Source: Pseudomonas mandelii (GTDB taxonomy: Bacteria > Pseudomonadota > Gammaproteobacteria > Pseudomonadales > Pseudomonadaceae). Taken from it: a DNA stretch of 64,000 nucleotides. Numbering within the stretch: position 1 is the first letter of the stretch; every line of letters begins with the position of its first letter. Under the pieces are notes generated by a model that was not told where the DNA came from, did no database searches, and saw only the letters and a list, made by a program, of their open reading frames with translations. Where the stretch lies: NCBI RefSeq assembly GCF_006438925.1, contig NZ_RCZA01000009.1, positions 268,118 to 332,117 of the forward strand, written 5' to 3'. Below, in pieces: positions 7,838-16,202 of the stretch. A program made the position numbers and the translations under genes.

Positions 7838-8365
7838 TTAACGAACGTTGAACGGAGCATAGCCGCTGTCCGGAACAGGCTCGACATTCAGCGTATCGTC
7901 CAGGCGAATGATCCCACTTTGTAACACTCGGGCTGTGATTCCGCCATGTCCGCGAACCGCCTGAAACGTCCCGGGGCCAAGGTTGTTTTGCAGGCGTGCG
8001 CAAGGCTGGCACCAACCGGTGGTTTCGAAAATCGCCTGGCCGATCCGGAAGCGACGGCCCTTGAGGCTGAACAGGTTGATACCGCTGATAACGAGGTTGC
8101 GCCGCAAATCATTCGGTAAGACCGGTTTGTCGTCCGGGCGGCCCATGAGCGAGCCGATCACTGCCAGATGCTCCCACTGAATCAGCGTCACCTGCCGCGC
8201 ATTGCGTACGCCGGGACGGGCTCGATCGCCGGTCAAACCGGCCTCAAGCCGCGCTTCCACGGCCTCCAGTTCAATCATCGGAGTATGAGGTGCCGGGCGC
8301 ACGCCGATCCAGCGAACGCGACCCGTTTGCGGCACTTCGGCAATCAGCTCCTGCAATGGACTCAC
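7838..8365 (-). CDS. MOSC domain-containing protein
   Basis: The 175-residue protein contains a MOSC domain, the C-terminal domain of molybdenum cofactor sulfurases and of proteins such as YiiM. The segment GWCQPCARL near 118-126 carries the conserved cysteine expected to carry sulfur or bind the cofactor, and GDRARPGVRNARQVTL near 46-61 is also typical. The start is GTG at 8365, which overlaps the stop of the upstream DUF1780 gene by 4 nt (GTGA), so the two are translationally coupled. The substrate is unknown. Confidence 0.85.
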   Translation of the reverse strand: MSPLQELIAEVPQTGRVRWIGVRPAPHTPMIELEAVEARLEAGLTGDRARPGVRNARQVTLIQWEHLAVIGSLMGRPDDKPVLPNDLRRNLVISGINLFSLKGRRFRIGQAIFETTGWCQPCARLQNNLGPGTFQAVRGHGGITARVLQSGIIRLDDTLNVEPVPDSGYAPFNVR

Positions 8366-8988
8366 AGGCTGATCCCGACGTCGAAAACAATGCTGCGGCC
8401 CAGGTTGCTGCGCAGGAAATCCGGCGCATCCGGGTGCGCGAACAGCACACGGGCGAAGGTCGGGCCGACCAGCGACAACGAGCGCCAGCCTTGGCGCAGG
8501 TATTCGGTCGGTGGCGGGAAATGGCTGTTGAGGTCCAGCACTTCGCGCTTGAGGCTGGCGAAGGCGATGATGTCCAGTTCACCCAGGTCCATGCCGCGTT
8601 CTTTATAGTTGTGCGCTTTTTTGCGCAAGGTCGGCGCCAGTCTCAGCAGAAACTCATTGGCCGGGATGCGCCGGGGTTTGGCCTCACGGCGCACCAACGA
8701 ACTCAGAGAAAACGCGCTGCGCCGACGTTGCAGCTCATCGCGCCATTCGTCGTTGAGGCGTCGGCCTTCATCAAGCACGAAAAACACTTCGAAACTGGCG
8801 TCACGAAACAGCACGTCCGGCGGCTCCCCGGCCGGGGCGAATTCGTCGGCGCGATAGGGAATGTTCAGGCCTTGCAGCAGGCGCTGACAGACCCAACGCT
8901 CACGCTCCCATTTGCGGGCATTGGACAGGAACGCGTTGGCTTGCTCGGCCGCGATGGTCAGCAGGCGTAAATAATCTGAGTCATCCAT
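8362..8988 (-). CDS. DUF1780 family protein
   Basis: The 208-residue protein starts at the ATG at 8988 (MDDSDYLRLLTIAAEQ); an in-frame upstream ATG would add MNAKLGL. It has no signal peptide or membrane segment. The content is charged, with WERERWVCQRLLQGLNIPY and an AEFAPAGEPPDV-like stretch reminiscent of nuclease-type folds. It resembles the DUF1780 family of gamma-proteobacteria, whose function is not known to me. Its stop overlaps the MOSC gene start. A copy of its first 5 codons and leader recurs at 9621-9655. Confidence 0.75.
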   Translation of the reverse strand: MDDSDYLRLLTIAAEQANAFLSNARKWERERWVCQRLLQGLNIPYRADEFAPAGEPPDVLFRDASFEVFFVLDEGRRLNDEWRDELQRRRSAFSLSSLVRREAKPRRIPANEFLLRLAPTLRKKAHNYKERGMDLGELDIIAFASLKREVLDLNSHFPPPTEYLRQGWRSLSLVGPTFARVLFAHPDAPDFLRSNLGRSIVFDVGISL

Positions 8989-9063
8989 AAGCCCAAGCTT
9001 AGCGTTCATTTGCGACAAGCAGAAAGCGTGAAACGGTAAACAGGGGCGCTGGGCACTCGAAAC

Positions 9064-9084
9064 GGGCGGTGTAGACTGATGGCC
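9064..9084 (+). promoter_or_regulatory. Promoter-like motif shared with 15173-15193
   Basis: GGGCGGTGTAGACTGA plus a flanking GGCC ends 33 nt before the gene at 9118. The same 21-nt word with one change lies 38 nt before the gene at 15231. TGTAGACT resembles an extended -10 element. No clear -35 box precedes either copy. Confidence 0.4.
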
Positions 9085-9117
9085 ATTACGCATACGCACT
9101 CGAACGAGGAGTAGAAC

Positions 9118-9585
9118 GTGAAATATTGGCCGGTGTTGTTGCTCAGTCTTCTGCCTCTTTGGGTTCAGGCGCTGGAGGTGGGTGAGCGGCTGGCGCCGTG
9201 GACCTTGCTTGATCAGTTCGATCAGGCCTTCACGCTCGATATCCAGACTCAGACGCTGCTGGTGGCGCGCAGCATGGACGCCGCCAAACTGGTCGGCGCC
9301 GCTCTGCAGGACCAGCCCAAGGGCTACCTGGAGGCTCGGCACGCGGTATTTGTCGCGGACATCCAGCGCATGCCTCGACTGATCGCGAAAATGTTCGCTG
9401 TACCGGCCATGCGCGATTATTCCTACCGAGTGATGCTTGACCGTGATGGTCGCGTGGCGCCGCGCTATCCCGGGCCTGTGGATAAAGTGCTGTGGCTGCA
9501 GCTCAAGGACGGTCAATTGGTGGCTCAGCATGAATACGCCACGGCTGCGCAATTGCGAGAGGCGCTGGAGAAGGCCCTGCCCTGA
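9118..9585 (+). CDS. Secreted thioredoxin-fold-like protein without CXXC
   Basis: The 155-residue protein begins with GTG at 9118 after GAGGAG. A signal peptide (MKYWPVLLLSLLPLWVQA) ends near residue 18, so it is probably periplasmic. The mature part begins LEVGERLAPWTLLDQFDQAFTL, like the start of peroxiredoxin or YtfJ-type thioredoxin folds, but it has no cysteine in the expected active site. Homologues in related species are sometimes named FAD/FMN-containing dehydrogenases; nothing seen here supports that name. The role is unknown. Confidence 0.7.
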   Translation: MKYWPVLLLSLLPLWVQALEVGERLAPWTLLDQFDQAFTLDIQTQTLLVARSMDAAKLVGAALQDQPKGYLEARHAVFVADIQRMPRLIAKMFAVPAMRDYSYRVMLDRDGRVAPRYPGPVDKVLWLQLKDGQLVAQHEYATAAQLREALEKALP

Positions 9586-9758
9586 TTGGCGCAAAGCGCC
9601 TGTGACCGCAGACGCTGACATCTGAGTCATCCATCAGCCCGCGCTTAGCGTTCAAATGTGATCGCAATGAAGGCAGTTCATCGGAGAGGTTCCGATCTGC
9701 CGGATTTGCGGCCCGCCATCCCCGCAACACGCCTCATACCACGCCCGGTTCAGGGCCA

Positions 9759-9794
9759 TGCACAAAACGGATAGCGATCTGCGCAAAGCGGATA
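9759..9794 (+). promoter_or_regulatory. Two XylS/BenR-type operator boxes
   Basis: TGCACAAAACGGATA (9759-9773) and TGCGCAAAGCGGATA (9780-9794) match TGCA-N6-GGNTA, the second with one change. They are direct repeats 21 nt apart, the arrangement bound by the AraC-family regulators XylS and BenR upstream of benzoate genes. The proximal box would overlap the -35 region, with a weak -10 near 9815-9820. The regulator itself is not in the window. Confidence 0.8.
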
Positions 9795-9866
9795 TTGCCC
9801 CGTGCCTGTCGCCTTTACCCTCGGCTGTACGGACGTTAGCCGTGTTGCCGACGCTCTTAAAAAAAT

Positions 9867-9874
9867 AACAACAA
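9867..9874 (+). promoter_or_regulatory. Hfq/Crc catabolite-activity motif at the MFS gene start
   Basis: AACAACAA matches AANAAYAA exactly and lies 13 nt before the ATG at 9887, over the ribosome binding region. In pseudomonads such motifs let Hfq with Crc block translation when preferred carbon sources are present. Confidence 0.65.
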
Positions 9875-9886
9875 GAGATAAATGCC

Positions 9887-11254
9887 ATGCGCAAGATCGA
9901 CGTACATGAGGTTATCGACAACGCACGATTCAACCGCTTCCACTGGATGGTGCTGTTCTGGTGCGCCCTGATCATCATTTTCGACGGTTACGATTTGGTG
10001 ATCTACGGCGTGGTGCTGCCGATGCTGATGAAAGAGTGGGGGCTCAATCCTCTGCAAGCGGGCGCACTGGGCAGTTATGCATTGTTCGGGATGATGTTCG
10101 GCGCGCTGTTTTTCGGCCCGCTGTCGGACAAGATCGGCCGCAAAAAAGCCATCACGATCTGTGTAATGCTGTTTAGCGGTTTTACCGTGCTCAATGGTTT
10201 TGCCCGCAACCCCACCGAGTTTGGCCTTTGCCGGTTCATTGCCGGGCTTGGCATTGGCGGGGTGATGCCCAACGTCGTGGCGCTGATGAACGAGTACGCG
10301 CCAAAGAAAATCCGCAGCACGCTGGTGGCGATCATGTTCAGCGGCTACTCGGTGGGCGGCATGCTCTCGGCGGGGCTCGGTATCGTGCTGATCCCGAGTT
10401 TTGGCTGGCAATCGGTGTTTTACGTGGCGGTGCTGCCGTTGCTGTTGTTGCCGTTGATTATGTACTTCCTGCCCGAGTCGGTGGGTTTCATGCTGCGCCA
10501 GGGGCGCAATGAAGAGGCGCGCAACATCCTGCAGCGGATTGACCCGGCGTACGTCGCGCAAACCAGCGATCAGCTGCACATGAGCGAAGTGAAGGGCACT
10601 GGCACCCCGGTGTTGCAACTGTTTCGCGAAGGTCGTGCGCTGCGCACGCTGATGTTGTGGCTGGCGTTTTTCTGCTGCTTGCTGATGGTCTACGCCTTGA
10701 GTTCCTGGCTGCCAAAACTGATGGCCAACGCCGGTTACAGCTTGGGCTCGAGTCTGTCGTTCCTGCTGGTGCTCAACTTCGGTGCCATTTTCGGCGCGGT
10801 CGGCGGCGGCGTGCTGGGTGACAAGCTCAACCTGCCGCGGGTGTTGGCGGTGTTCTTCGCCGTGGCTGCGGTGTCGATCACCTTGCTGGGCTTCAACAGC
10901 CCGATGCCGCTGTTGTACCTGCTGATCGCCATCGCCGGCGCCACCACCATCGGCTCGCAGATTCTGTTGTACGCCTGCGCCGCGCAGTTCTACTCCATGA
11001 CCATTCGCTCCACCGGTTTGGGCTGGGCGTCAGGTATCGGGCGCAATGGTGCCATCGTCGGACCGCTGCTGGGCGGTGCGTTGCTCGGGATCAGCCTGCC
11101 GCTGCAACTGAACTTCATGGCCTTTGCCTTGCCCGGTGCGGTGGCCGCGATTGCCATGACCGTGTTCGCCATCAGCAGTCGGCGCAGTGCTAGACAAGCG
11201 CTGTCGGGCCTGCGCCACAGTTCGCCCGACGGGGCTGTTGGCGACGTTTCATGA
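9887..11254 (+). CDS. benK: MFS aromatic acid:H+ symporter, BenK/PcaK type
   Basis: This is an inner-membrane proton symporter of the AAHS family, probably for benzoate. The 455 residues form 12 predicted membrane segments. Family marks are FDGYDLVIYG in the first helix, GPLSDKIGRKKA in the loop between helices 2 and 3, and RFIAGLGIGGVMPN in helix 4. It is the first gene of an operon with a BenE-type carrier (overlapping by 4 nt) and an OprD-family porin, so all three handle the same type of substrate. The two BenR-type boxes upstream support benzoate or a close analogue. No catabolic ben genes are nearby. Confidence 0.85.
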   Translation: MRKIDVHEVIDNARFNRFHWMVLFWCALIIIFDGYDLVIYGVVLPMLMKEWGLNPLQAGALGSYALFGMMFGALFFGPLSDKIGRKKAITICVMLFSGFTVLNGFARNPTEFGLCRFIAGLGIGGVMPNVVALMNEYAPKKIRSTLVAIMFSGYSVGGMLSAGLGIVLIPSFGWQSVFYVAVLPLLLLPLIMYFLPESVGFMLRQGRNEEARNILQRIDPAYVAQTSDQLHMSEVKGTGTPVLQLFREGRALRTLMLWLAFFCCLLMVYALSSWLPKLMANAGYSLGSSLSFLLVLNFGAIFGAVGGGVLGDKLNLPRVLAVFFAVAAVSITLLGFNSPMPLLYLLIAIAGATTIGSQILLYACAAQFYSMTIRSTGLGWASGIGRNGAIVGPLLGGALLGISLPLQLNFMAFALPGAVAAIAMTVFAISSRRSARQALSGLRHSSPDGAVGDVS

Positions 11255-12471
11255 GAGCGTTAGTCCGGGACTTTTCCCTGTCTGCGGCCGTCGCCGGATT
11301 TATCGCCACGGTGATTTCCTATGCAGGCCCTTTGGTGATCATCTTCCAGGCCGCCGAGACCGCGCACCTCTCGCGGGAGGTGTTGTCGTCCTGGATCTGG
11401 GCGATTTCCATCGGCAGCGCCGTGCTCGGCATCGGTCTGAGCCTGCGTTACCGCGTCCCGGTGATCATCGCGTGGTCGGCGCCGGGGTCGGCGTTGCTGG
11501 TGGCGCTGTTGCCGGGGATCTCCATGCCGGAGGCGGTGGGTGCTTACTTGGTCAGCAGCCTGATTATCTTTCTGGTCGGGGTCTCGGGGGCGTTTGACCG
11601 GATCATCGGCAAACTGCCCGCGGCGATTGCGGCAGCGATGCTGGCGGGAATTTTGTTCAGCTTCGGCACCGGCTTATTCGTCTCGTTGCAGGGCAAGCCG
11701 CTGCTGGTGCTGGCGATGTTCGTCACGTACCTGATCTGCAAACGGCTGATGCCGCGGTATGCGGTGTTGATGGTGCTGCTGGTGGGCTGCTCGATGGCTT
11801 TTCTCGCCGGTGATTTGCACAGCGAGGCGTTGCTGATCGGGTTGGCCACGCCAGTGTGGATCACGCCCGCGTTCAGCCTGAGCGCGACCCTGAATATCGC
11901 CTTGCCGCTGGTGATGGTGGCGCTGACCGGTCAGTTCGTTCCCGGCATGGCGGTGCTGCGCGCCAGCGGTTACGCAACACCGGCCGGCCCGATCATCGCC
12001 AGCAGTGCGATGGGCACGGCGCTGTTGGCGCCGTTCGGTTGCCATGGGCTGAATCTGGCAGCCATCACCGCGGCGATTTGTACCGGGCGCGAGGCTCATG
12101 AAAATCCCGGCAAGCGCTATGTAGCCGGGGTAGTGGGCGGGCTGTGTTACCTGGTGCTGGGGATCTTCGGCGCCACCCTGGTTTCACTGTTTTCGGCGTT
12201 CCCCAAAGAGCTGATCGCTGCCTTGGCCGGGCTGGCGCTGTTTGCTGCGATTGCCGGGGCATTGGCTGGCGCAATGGCCATGCCGAGTGATCGCGAAGCT
12301 GCATTGGTGACCTTTCTGACCACCGCGTCGGGCATGTCGTTGTTGGGTTTGTCTGCCGCCTTTTGGGGGCTGATTTTCGGCATGGTCACGCACTTGTTGT
12401 TAAACGCCCGTCGTCCCGTTCCCCGCCGCGAAACCGCTGCGGCTGAAGCACTTCAACCTGTCGATCAATAA
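11251..12471 (+). CDS. benE: Benzoate/H+ symporter BenE family
   Basis: This is an inner-membrane carrier of the BenE family (406 residues, about 10-12 membrane segments). Recognisable parts are the N-terminal SLSAAVAGFIATVISYAGPL and the central GATPFGCHGLNLAAITAAI-like segment (here APFGCHGLNLAAITAAICTG, about 255-274). The ATG at 11251 overlaps the MFS stop as ATGA, so translation is coupled. It gives the operon a second, unrelated inner-membrane route for the same substrate class. Confidence 0.92.
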   Translation: MRALVRDFSLSAAVAGFIATVISYAGPLVIIFQAAETAHLSREVLSSWIWAISIGSAVLGIGLSLRYRVPVIIAWSAPGSALLVALLPGISMPEAVGAYLVSSLIIFLVGVSGAFDRIIGKLPAAIAAAMLAGILFSFGTGLFVSLQGKPLLVLAMFVTYLICKRLMPRYAVLMVLLVGCSMAFLAGDLHSEALLIGLATPVWITPAFSLSATLNIALPLVMVALTGQFVPGMAVLRASGYATPAGPIIASSAMGTALLAPFGCHGLNLAAITAAICTGREAHENPGKRYVAGVVGGLCYLVLGIFGATLVSLFSAFPKELIAALAGLALFAAIAGALAGAMAMPSDREAALVTFLTTASGMSLLGLSAAFWGLIFGMVTHLLLNARRPVPRRETAAAEALQPVDQ

Positions 12472-12477
12472 AAATAA
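12470..12477 (+). promoter_or_regulatory. Hfq/Crc-type motif before the porin gene
   Basis: AAAAATAA fits AANAAYAA and lies 11 nt before the porin ATG, overlapping its ribosome binding region. It makes the porin a second likely Hfq/Crc target in this operon. Confidence 0.5.
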
Positions 12478-12488
12478 GAGAAAAAACG

Positions 12489-13754
12489 ATGAAACAGATT
12501 CTTCCAACCGGTTCAGTGTTGTCCATGGCTGTCGTCTCGAGTTTCTCCGCCGGTGCAATGGCGGCCGAGGGCGGGTTCATCGAAGACACCACGGCGACCC
12601 TGCAAGCACGCAATTACTACTTCAGCCGGGACTTTTCCGACATCGTCGGGGCCAACCAACAGTCGAAGGCTGAAGAGTGGGCGCAGGGCTTCATCCTCAA
12701 CGTCAAATCCGGTTATACCCAGGGCCCCGTCGGTTTTGGTGTGGATGTCATTGGCCTGCTCGGCCTCAAACTCGACAGCAGCCCGGACCGGGTCAATACC
12801 GGTTTGCTGCCGGTGCAGTCTGACGGGCGCGCGGCGAATGATTACAGCCGACTGGAAGGCGCGCTGAAGGTGCGTGTCTCCAAAACCGAGTTGAAGGTGG
12901 GCGAGTTGCAACCCAACGTGCCAGTGCTGGTCTTCAGTGATATCCGATTGCTGCCGCCCAGTTATCAGGGTGCAAGTATCAGCTCGAACGAGATCAATGG
13001 CCTGACTGTGCAGGGCGGCCACTTGAGTTCAACCAGCCTGCGCAACGAGGCTGGCGACGAAAAGATGCAAGCCATGCTCGGTCATGTACCGCAGCGTCAG
13101 GTCAGCAGTGATGGTTTCAACTTTGCCGGCGCCGAATACGCCTTCAACGATAAACGCAGCTCGGTCAGCGCCTGGTTCGGGCAACTGGAAGATATCTACA
13201 ACCAGCGTTTTCTCGGCCTCAAACACAGCGAGCCACTAGGTGACTGGATCCTGGGCGCCAACCTTGGGTATTACGATTCGCGCGAAGACGGCAAAAAATT
13301 GCTGGGCAACATCGACAACCGGGCGTTCTTCTCCTTGCTGTCGGCCAAGCGTGGCGGCCACACGTTCTATGTCGGCTATCAGGGCATGTTCGGCGACAGC
13401 GCCTTCCCGCGAGTGTTTGCCAACATCAGCCCACTGGGTAACGAGGTGCCGACCTACGAGTTCGCCTACACCGATGAGCGCTCCTGGCAGGCGCGTTACG
13501 ACTACGATTTTGCGGCCCTTGGCGTGCCGGGGTTGACCAGCACCGTTCGCTACATCACCGGCAACAACGTCGATACCGGCAAAGGGTTCGAGGGCAAGGA
13601 CCGCGAGCGTGACCTGGACATTGGCTATGTGCTGCAGAGCGGCAGCCTCAAAGGCCTCGGGATCCGCGTGCGCAACGCGATGGCTCGCTCCAACTACCGC
13701 AGTGATATCGACGAAAACCGCCTGATCCTCAGCTACACATGGACGCTGCTATGA
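12489..13754 (+). CDS. benF: OprD-family outer-membrane porin, BenF-like
   Basis: This is an outer-membrane substrate-specific channel of the OprD/OpdK family. The 421 residues begin with a signal peptide (cleavage near AMAAEGG, about residue 25). The mature start GFIEDTTATLQARNYYFSRDF is diagnostic for OprD proteins. Alternating beta-strand sequence follows, ending in a typical porin C-terminus. As the third gene of the operon it probably brings benzoate into the periplasm for the two carriers. Its stop overlaps the start of a 28-residue ORF. Confidence 0.9.
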   Translation: MKQILPTGSVLSMAVVSSFSAGAMAAEGGFIEDTTATLQARNYYFSRDFSDIVGANQQSKAEEWAQGFILNVKSGYTQGPVGFGVDVIGLLGLKLDSSPDRVNTGLLPVQSDGRAANDYSRLEGALKVRVSKTELKVGELQPNVPVLVFSDIRLLPPSYQGASISSNEINGLTVQGGHLSSTSLRNEAGDEKMQAMLGHVPQRQVSSDGFNFAGAEYAFNDKRSSVSAWFGQLEDIYNQRFLGLKHSEPLGDWILGANLGYYDSREDGKKLLGNIDNRAFFSLLSAKRGGHTFYVGYQGMFGDSAFPRVFANISPLGNEVPTYEFAYTDERSWQARYDYDFAALGVPGLTSTVRYITGNNVDTGKGFEGKDRERDLDIGYVLQSGSLKGLGIRVRNAMARSNYRSDIDENRLILSYTWTLL

Positions 13755-13837
13755 ACCCTGAGAAAGACGAACGCATCATGGCGCGTCTGGCCGGCCTGCA
13801 TGATCTGGCCTTGCAGGCGAAACGAATGATTGTGTGA
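13751..13837 (+). CDS. Possible 28-residue coupled ORF after the porin
   Basis: ATG at 13751 overlaps the porin stop (ATGA). The frame encodes MNPEKDERIMARLAGLHDLA followed by LQAKRMIV. The peptide is charged and helical-looking, without a signal peptide. The stop-start overlap is the same type that couples the other genes of this operon, which argues for translation. No family is recognised. It may be a chance ORF; there is no independent ribosome site. Confidence 0.35.
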   Translation: MNPEKDERIMARLAGLHDLALQAKRMIV

Positions 13838-13857
13838 GTCGTGCGGTTTGCCAGTGA

Positions 13858-14100
13858 TTACAGGTTGCTCGTGCAATCACCCATGACCTCGTACGTCACG
13901 CGATGGGTCTGGCCTTGATGATCGACATACTCCATGGCCGCCGGCAAAACCCCGCAGGCGGTCGCGGTGTTCGACACTGAAACGACCTTGGCGATGTCCA
14001 TCGGCTGTGCCGGGTTGTAAGAAGTGGCAGCTAGCTCGTTGCCGGCGGCCATGGCCGAGGTGGCGACAACGGTCAGAAACAGGCTGATCAGGGTTTTCAT
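13858..14100 (-). CDS. DUF2790 family secreted protein
   Basis: The 80-residue protein has a signal peptide (MKTLISLFLTVVATSAMA, about 18 residues). The mature domain contains YNPAQPMDIAKVVSV, two cysteines (TACGV and GDCTS) and VDHQGQTHRVTYEVMGDC. This matches the small periplasmic DUF2790 proteins that occur in many copies in Pseudomonas genomes. The two cysteines probably form a disulfide. The function is unknown. It lies convergent to the porin operon. Confidence 0.82.
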   Translation of the reverse strand: MKTLISLFLTVVATSAMAAGNELAATSYNPAQPMDIAKVVSVSNTATACGVLPAAMEYVDHQGQTHRVTYEVMGDCTSNL

Positions 14101-14221
14101 TTTTCCGTGCTCCGTGTTGATTCCGATACCTGAATTCTAGTCTTTGCCTGCGACCGATAAAGGGGCCAGCGCCTGATGCAGCCTTACATGAAACGTAACA
14201 GTCACCGCCCTTGGAGGGCTT

Positions 14222-15154
14222 ATGGATCTGCTCAATAACTTGCGGGTGTTCGTCCGCGTGGTGGACTGCGCAAGTTTTACCGCCGCCGCCGATGCGCTGG
14301 ACCTGTCGACCGCGCAAGTGTCGCGACTGGTGGCCGATCTGGAGCAGCACGTGCAAGCACGCTTGCTGCAACGCACCACGCGGCGACTGAGCCTGACCGA
14401 GGCCGGTGAACGCTTTTTGGTGCGCAGTCGGCAAATACTCGAAGAAATGGAGGTGGCAACGGCAGAGGCCCGCGGCGCCCATCTCAAACCGAGTGGACGG
14501 CTGCGGGTTCACAGCATGAACGCCCTGGGCGTGCTGATCACGCCATTGATCGCCCGTTACAGCGAGCTTTACCCCGATGTGGTGTTCGAACTGACGCTGT
14601 CGCAGCGCAATCCCGATCCGCTGGAGGAAGGGCACGATGTGGTGATTTCAATTGCCCATGAACTGGCCGATTCGCAATTGGTCGCCCAGTCCATCGGGCA
14701 GATTTACAGCGTGCCCTGCGCCTCCCCGGAGTACCTGCAACGGCATGGCGTGCCGCACACACCGACGGCACTGAACGATCATCAGTGCCTGCGTATGCTC
14801 GACCCGTTGTACAGCGATGAATGGGTGTTCCGGGACGAAGAGGGCGAGCACGCCGTCAGCCCGGCCAGGACCTTTCAATGCAACGTCGCCGAGTCGATGG
14901 TCAAGGCGTCGGAATCCGGCATGGGGATCAGCCTGATTCCGTTCTATACCGCGACGCGCCCCTTGAGCGATGGCACCTTGTTGCGCTTGCTGCCGGCCTG
15001 GCGCCCTCGTGAGCGCAACGTGTATGCGGTGTACCCGTCGCGGCGTTTTCTCGATGCCAAGGTCCGGACCTGGGTGGACTTTCTCAAGGACGAATTACCC
15101 AAGCTATTCGCTGAACACGAGACGGTGATGAACGATCCACGGCATTGGGCCTGA
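14222..15154 (+). CDS. LysR-family transcriptional regulator
   Basis: The 310-residue regulator has an N-terminal winged helix-turn-helix (about 5-64, with ASFTAAADALDLSTAQVSRLVADLEQ) and a C-terminal effector-binding domain (about 90-295). The N-terminus MDLLNNLRVFVRVVDCASF is of the CrgA/DmlR subgroup. The ATG at 14222 follows GGAGG. It is divergent from the DUF2790 gene at 14100, with 121 nt between them, so it could control that gene or itself. The effector is unknown. Confidence 0.92.
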   Translation: MDLLNNLRVFVRVVDCASFTAAADALDLSTAQVSRLVADLEQHVQARLLQRTTRRLSLTEAGERFLVRSRQILEEMEVATAEARGAHLKPSGRLRVHSMNALGVLITPLIARYSELYPDVVFELTLSQRNPDPLEEGHDVVISIAHELADSQLVAQSIGQIYSVPCASPEYLQRHGVPHTPTALNDHQCLRMLDPLYSDEWVFRDEEGEHAVSPARTFQCNVAESMVKASESGMGISLIPFYTATRPLSDGTLLRLLPAWRPRERNVYAVYPSRRFLDAKVRTWVDFLKDELPKLFAEHETVMNDPRHWA

Positions 15155-15172
15155 AGTCGAAGGGCGTGCGAA

Positions 15173-15193
15173 GGGCGGTGTAGACTGAGGGCC
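15173..15193 (+). promoter_or_regulatory. Promoter-like motif shared with 9064-9084
   Basis: GGGCGGTGTAGACTGA followed by GGGCC matches the word at 9064 in 20 of 21 positions. It lies at a similar distance from the next start. It is probably an extended -10 promoter. Confidence 0.4.
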
Positions 15194-15230
15194 TGTTCTC
15201 TTTCGGCAAGACAAGGGAGTGTGCCCAGCC

Positions 15231-15917
15231 ATGATCGGCGCCGAGTTGCTGTCACCTGAAACCCTCACGGCGGGGTGGTTGATCTATGTGCCGGTGCTGA
15301 TCTGGGCCGTTGCGCGAGCACCGTGGGTCGAACTGTTCACCGACAGCCGTCGTCAGCATTTACTGTTTGGCACGGTGTTCGCGCTGTTCATGTTGTGGCT
15401 GGTGCGACGAGATTTCGATACTGGCGTGTCTTATCACTTCATCGGCATGACGGCGGTGACCTTGCTGCTCGATTGGCCGCTGGCGATTATCGGCGGATTG
15501 GTGGCGCAAGCGGGATTGGTGCTGCTCGGGCGGCAGGATCTGGCGGCGATGGGGGTCAACGGCGCGCTGCTGATTCTGCTGCCGGTGCTGGTCACCGAAT
15601 GCTGCGCCATCCTGGTGGAGCGAAAGCAGCCGCGTAATCCCTTTGTGTATATCTTCGTTTCCGGTTTCTTTGCTGCGGCGCTGTCGGCATTGCTGTGCCT
15701 GGTGTTGGCACTGTGGCTGCTGTGGTTCAACGAACGTTTTGCCATGCCCTATTGGCTGGAAGATTTTGTCGGTTATTTGTGGCTGCTGATTTTTCCGGAA
15801 GCGTTCATCAACGGCATGGTGGTCAGTGCGCTGGTGGTGTTTTGCCCCGAGTGGCTGGAGACGTTCAATCGCACGCGCTACCTTTCAGCGCCCTGGAAAG
15901 ACGACGATCCCAAATCT
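15231..15917 (+). CDS. Integral membrane protein, CbiM/energy-coupling-factor permease-like
   Basis: The 229-residue protein is strongly hydrophobic with about 6-7 membrane segments. It begins MIGAELLSPETLTAGWLIYVP; related proteins are annotated as energy-coupling factor transporter permeases of the CbiM class, which take up cobalt or nickel ions. The ATG at 15231 is preferred over the GTG at 15219, which sits too close to the GGGAG. No ATPase or coupling subunit is adjacent, so it either works alone or the family label is loose. Confidence 0.6.
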
Positions 15918-15983
15918 TGATCCACATCAAAGGCAAAAATCACTCACGAATCCATGCTTTGGAAAACCTTCAGGAGCATCGAA

Positions 15984-16199
15984 ATGAGTGTCTACGAATG
16001 GGCAAGGCAGGAGTTGCGTCAAAGTCTGGATGTGGCGCAGGAAGTGGGTTTTGATCCGGGGTTGAGCCTGCGTGCCTTGCTCAGTGCAGTGGTGCAACAG
16101 AGCAAGGCAGTGCGCAGCGCCGAAGACCTGGCCGATGAGTTGCGTTTTCTTGCGGAAAACCTCGATGACAGCCAGGACTACGGTTTTATGCGGCCTTGA
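15984..16199 (+). CDS. Small acidic protein of unknown function
   Basis: The 71-residue ORF starts at an ATG preceded by CAGGAG at good spacing. It reads MSVYEWARQELRQSLDVAQE and ends DSQDYGFMRP. It is predicted helical and soluble, without signal or membrane segments. No family is recognised. It is convergent with yacG (4 nt apart). Confidence 0.65.
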   Translation: MSVYEWARQELRQSLDVAQEVGFDPGLSLRALLSAVVQQSKAVRSAEDLADELRFLAENLDDSQDYGFMRP

Positions 16200-16202
16200 A
16201 GA

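Larger units (their letters stand above)
9586..9886 (+). other. Control region before the benzoate-type uptake operon
   Basis: The 301-nt gap holds no convincing gene. It contains a duplicate of the DUF1780 gene start (9621-9655), two XylS/BenR-type boxes (9759-9794) and an A-rich Hfq/Crc-type motif just before the next start (9867-9874). Confidence 0.6.
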
